Part shown: piece after piece, positions 62,098 to 64,000 of the stretch
Numbering within the stretch: position 1 is the stretch's first letter
How the letters are laid out: each line of letters opens with the position of its first letter
NCBI RefSeq assembly: GCF_018614615.1
Contig: NZ_JAGGOK010000036.1
Coordinates: forward strand, 124,001-188,000
Source of the DNA: Streptomyces sp. ISL-100
GTDB taxonomy: Bacteria > Actinomycetota > Actinomycetes > Streptomycetales > Streptomycetaceae
Direction: 5' to 3'
DNA length: 64,000 nt
The notes under the pieces: model-generated
Database searches by the model: none
What the model was told of the DNA's origin: nothing
Seen by the model: the letters and a program-made list of their open reading frames with translations, nothing else
Program-made: the position numbers and the translations under genes

Positions 62098-62364
62098 GTG
62101 GAACCCACCTCCTTTGGACTCAGCGGCCACGGTCGTTCCGTGGCAGGAGGGTCGTGATGCGTACGCAACGGTATCGGCCGCCACTGACAAGCCGCCTTCT
62201 TCGAGAGAAGAGGCTTGTTTTCTGACATGGGCAGACACCGGTGCAGACCGTACAGACTACCTGCTCACCGCCTTGCGGTTGAAATCCGGGCGGGAAGGCC
62301 CACAATCTGTACACATCGGGTGTGTGCGGCATCACGGTTCGCCGCTTCGAGCAGGAGGTGCCCC

Positions 62365-62679
62365 ATGGCACAGGCAATGCGACGACACTCCTCGACTTCT
62401 CTCTTCGAGACCGACGGCAAGCCTCATCCGCGCCAGGACACCCTGGTCGCGGTGACGGTGCTGCTGGGCGTGGTCGCCTTTGTCACGGCGATGTTCCACG
62501 ACCTGCATCTGATCAGCTCCTGGGCGGGGCTGGCGGGGATCATCGCGGGTGCGTACGGGCAGTTCATCTCGGTCACGACGCGCGAGCGGACGTTGCTGAT
62601 CGTCGGGCTGGGGGCGTCCGCGGTCGGCTTCTACCTCGGTATGGCGCACGGTGGCCTGTTTGGTGGGGTGCTGGGATAG
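62365..62679 (+). CDS. Small membrane protein, three predicted segments
   Basis: A 104-residue protein with a short basic N-terminus (MAQAMRRHSSTS) and three hydrophobic segments (about 26-46, 50-69, 75-103), the last ending in a Gly-rich tail. ATG 62365 follows AGGAGGTG at ideal distance, which makes it credible despite no family match that I recognise. It is divergent from the rpsF operon and lies about 110 bp before the FemX-like gene. Confidence 0.7.
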   Translation: MAQAMRRHSSTSLFETDGKPHPRQDTLVAVTVLLGVVAFVTAMFHDLHLISSWAGLAGIIAGAYGQFISVTTRERTLLIVGLGASAVGFYLGMAHGGLFGGVLG

Positions 62680-62790
62680 GCCCGGCTGGGTCAGCGGGCC
62701 AGTCGGGGCGCTCACTGGGCGCAGTAGGCTTCGGCGCGAGAGCCGGAGCCCCTGATCCCATGGGGACAGACCTGCCGAGGAGCGCCCCGC

Positions 62791-63909
62791 ATGAGCCTGA
62801 CCCTGAGGACCATTAGCCGCGAGCAGCATCTGGCGTACATCCAGAGCCTGCCGTCGGCGAGCCATTGCCAGGTCCCGGCGTGGGCTGATGTGAAGACGGA
62901 GTGGCGTTCGGAGAGCCTGGGCTGGTTCGACCGGAGTGACCAGCTGGTCGGCGCCGGCCTGGTGCTGTACCGGCAGTTGCCGAAGATCAAGCGGTATCTC
63001 GCGTATCTGCCCGAGGGTCCGGTGATCAATTGGTACGCGCCGAATCTGGACGACTGGCTGCAGCCGATGCTGGCGCATTTGAAGCAGCAGGGTGCGTTCT
63101 CCGTGAAGATGGGCCCGCCGGTGGTCATTCGCCGCTGGGACGCGCCGGCCATCAAGGCCGGTATCCAGGATCCGGATGTGAAGCGGCTGCGGGACATCGA
63201 GGCGACGCACATCGAGCCGCGTGCCTTCGAAGTGGCGGACCGGCTGCGGAAGATGGGCTGGCAGCAGAGCGAGGACGGCGGCGCCGGTTTCGGTGACGTG
63301 CAGCCGCGTTACGTGTACCAGGTTCCGTTGGCGAACCGGTCGCTGGATGATGTGCTCAAGGGCTTCAATCAGCTGTGGCGGCGCAACATCAAGAAGGCCG
63401 AGAAGGCCGGTGTCGAGGTTGTGCAGGGGGGTTACGAGGACCTCGCCGAGTGGCAGCGCCTGTACGAGATCACGGCTGTGCGTGACCGTTTCCGGCCGCG
63501 CCCGCTTTCGTACTTCGAGCGGATGTGGTCGGTCCTGAACGCCGAGGATCCCAACCGGATGCGGCTGTACTTCGCGCGGCACAACGGCGTGAATCTGTCG
63601 GCGGCGACGATGCTGGTCGTCGGTGGGCATGTCTGGTACTCGTACGGCGCTTCGGACAACATCGGCCGTGAGGTCCGGCCGTCGAACGCGATGCAGTGGC
63701 GGATGCTGCGTGACGCGTACGCGATGGGTGCGACTGTCTATGACCTGCGGGGTATTTCCGATTCTCTCGACGAGACCGACCACCTGTTCGGCCTGATCCA
63801 GTTCAAGGTGGGTACGGGTGGGGAGGCTGTGGAGTACGTCGGCGAGTGGGACTTCCCGCTCAACAAGATGCTGCACAAGGCGCTCGACATGTACATGTCG
63901 TACCGCTGA
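62791..63909 (+). CDS. FemX/FemA-type lipid II aminoacyltransferase
   Basis: A 372-residue member of the FemABX family, with two GNAT-like domains. Family members transfer an amino acid from aminoacyl-tRNA to the peptide side chain of lipid II; Streptomyces FemX adds the first Gly of the interpeptide. Landmarks are NIKKAEKAGVEV (about residues 197-208), GHVWYSYGASDN (about 280-291) and VYDLRGISDSLD (about 316-327). ATG 62791 opens it. The following gene begins 70 bp downstream. Confidence 0.88.
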   Translation: MSLTLRTISREQHLAYIQSLPSASHCQVPAWADVKTEWRSESLGWFDRSDQLVGAGLVLYRQLPKIKRYLAYLPEGPVINWYAPNLDDWLQPMLAHLKQQGAFSVKMGPPVVIRRWDAPAIKAGIQDPDVKRLRDIEATHIEPRAFEVADRLRKMGWQQSEDGGAGFGDVQPRYVYQVPLANRSLDDVLKGFNQLWRRNIKKAEKAGVEVVQGGYEDLAEWQRLYEITAVRDRFRPRPLSYFERMWSVLNAEDPNRMRLYFARHNGVNLSAATMLVVGGHVWYSYGASDNIGREVRPSNAMQWRMLRDAYAMGATVYDLRGISDSLDETDHLFGLIQFKVGTGGEAVEYVGEWDFPLNKMLHKALDMYMSYR

Positions 63910-63979
63910 TCCCTGCCCGACTCCGTTTCCGTCCATACCCCTGATACACCGCAGCCACGAGAAAGGTTCCGGACCGGCC

Positions 63980-64000
63980 ATGGCGCTCACCCTCTACGTC
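63980..64000 (+). CDS. Start of next gene (alanine racemase-like N-terminus), partial
   Basis: Only seven codons (MALTLYV) are inside the window, after a GAAAGG ribosome site. In Streptomyces genomes the gene next to this FemX-like gene is often an alanine racemase-type PLP enzyme with a similar start; this is memory and too short to prove. Confidence 0.45.

Overview
The window is core chromosome of a Streptomyces species. The reasons are very high G+C at third codon positions, many GTG starts and GTGA start/stop overlaps, and Streptomyces marker genes (ssgA with its ssgR regulator, a fused cydCD, and a mycothiol-dependent isomerase-type protein). Gene order from pheA/serS through cydABCD, thiC, ssgA and dnaB to rpsF-ssb-rpsR-rplI and a FemX-like gene matches, from memory, the S. 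coelicolor SCO396x to SCO390x region. That would place the right edge a few tens of kb from oriC (inference). Four parS-type sites and three DnaA-box clusters fit an origin-proximal position.

Layout. 1-5.8 kb: end of pheA, a DnaA-box-rich gap, the serS-HAD phosphatase operon, a FadR-type regulator with an MFS exporter, and a DUF488 gene. 5.8-10.4 kb (minus): a lone DNA-binding/coiled-coil protein and a four-gene ABC transporter operon (two ATPases, two ABC-2 permeases). 10.6-15.1 kb (plus): a coupled operon of an M24 peptidase-like protein, an EphD-like hydrolase/dehydrogenase fusion, a PF10118 metal-dependent hydrolase and a MerR regulator. 15.2-17.5 kb: kptA, a mycothiol-dependent isomerase-family protein and an F420-type oxidoreductase. 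17.5-22.5 kb (minus): an HSP90-family ATPase translationally coupled to a 1000-residue helical-repeat protein. 22.8-26.6 kb: a HAD phosphatase, a secreted M23 peptidase and a GAF histidine kinase. 26.6-32.8 kb (minus): cydA-cydB-cydCD (cytochrome bd and its assembly exporter) behind a Rex operator. 33.0-41.0 kb: a histidinol-phosphate-type aminotransferase, a LacI regulator, a phosphoesterase, two membrane proteins and thiC behind a TPP riboswitch. 41.0-47.6 kb: YibE/F protein, ssgA and a damaged ssgR, small membrane/cupin genes, a Cys/Met-metabolism PLP enzyme, a LysR regulator and a Nudix hydrolase. 47.6-56.8 kb: a flavohemoglobin, a frameshifted HAD phosphatase, GNAT enzymes, an HbpS/MFS/MarR cluster, decayed remnants of a restriction-type locus, a serine hydrolase and a VOC protein. 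57.0-64.0 kb: dnaB, a MATE exporter, rpsF-ssb-rpsR-rplI, a small membrane protein, a FemX-like aminoacyltransferase and the first codons of the next gene.

Most genes are ordinary. The more interesting signals are chromosome-organisation sites (parS sequences that encode protein N-termini, and DnaA-box clusters), the HSP90/helical-repeat pair, the EphD-like operon, a kinase directly behind cydABCD, and three decayed loci (ssgR, a HAD phosphatase, an Mrr-like nuclease remnant). No rRNA, tRNA, CRISPR array, IS element or prophage was recognised.
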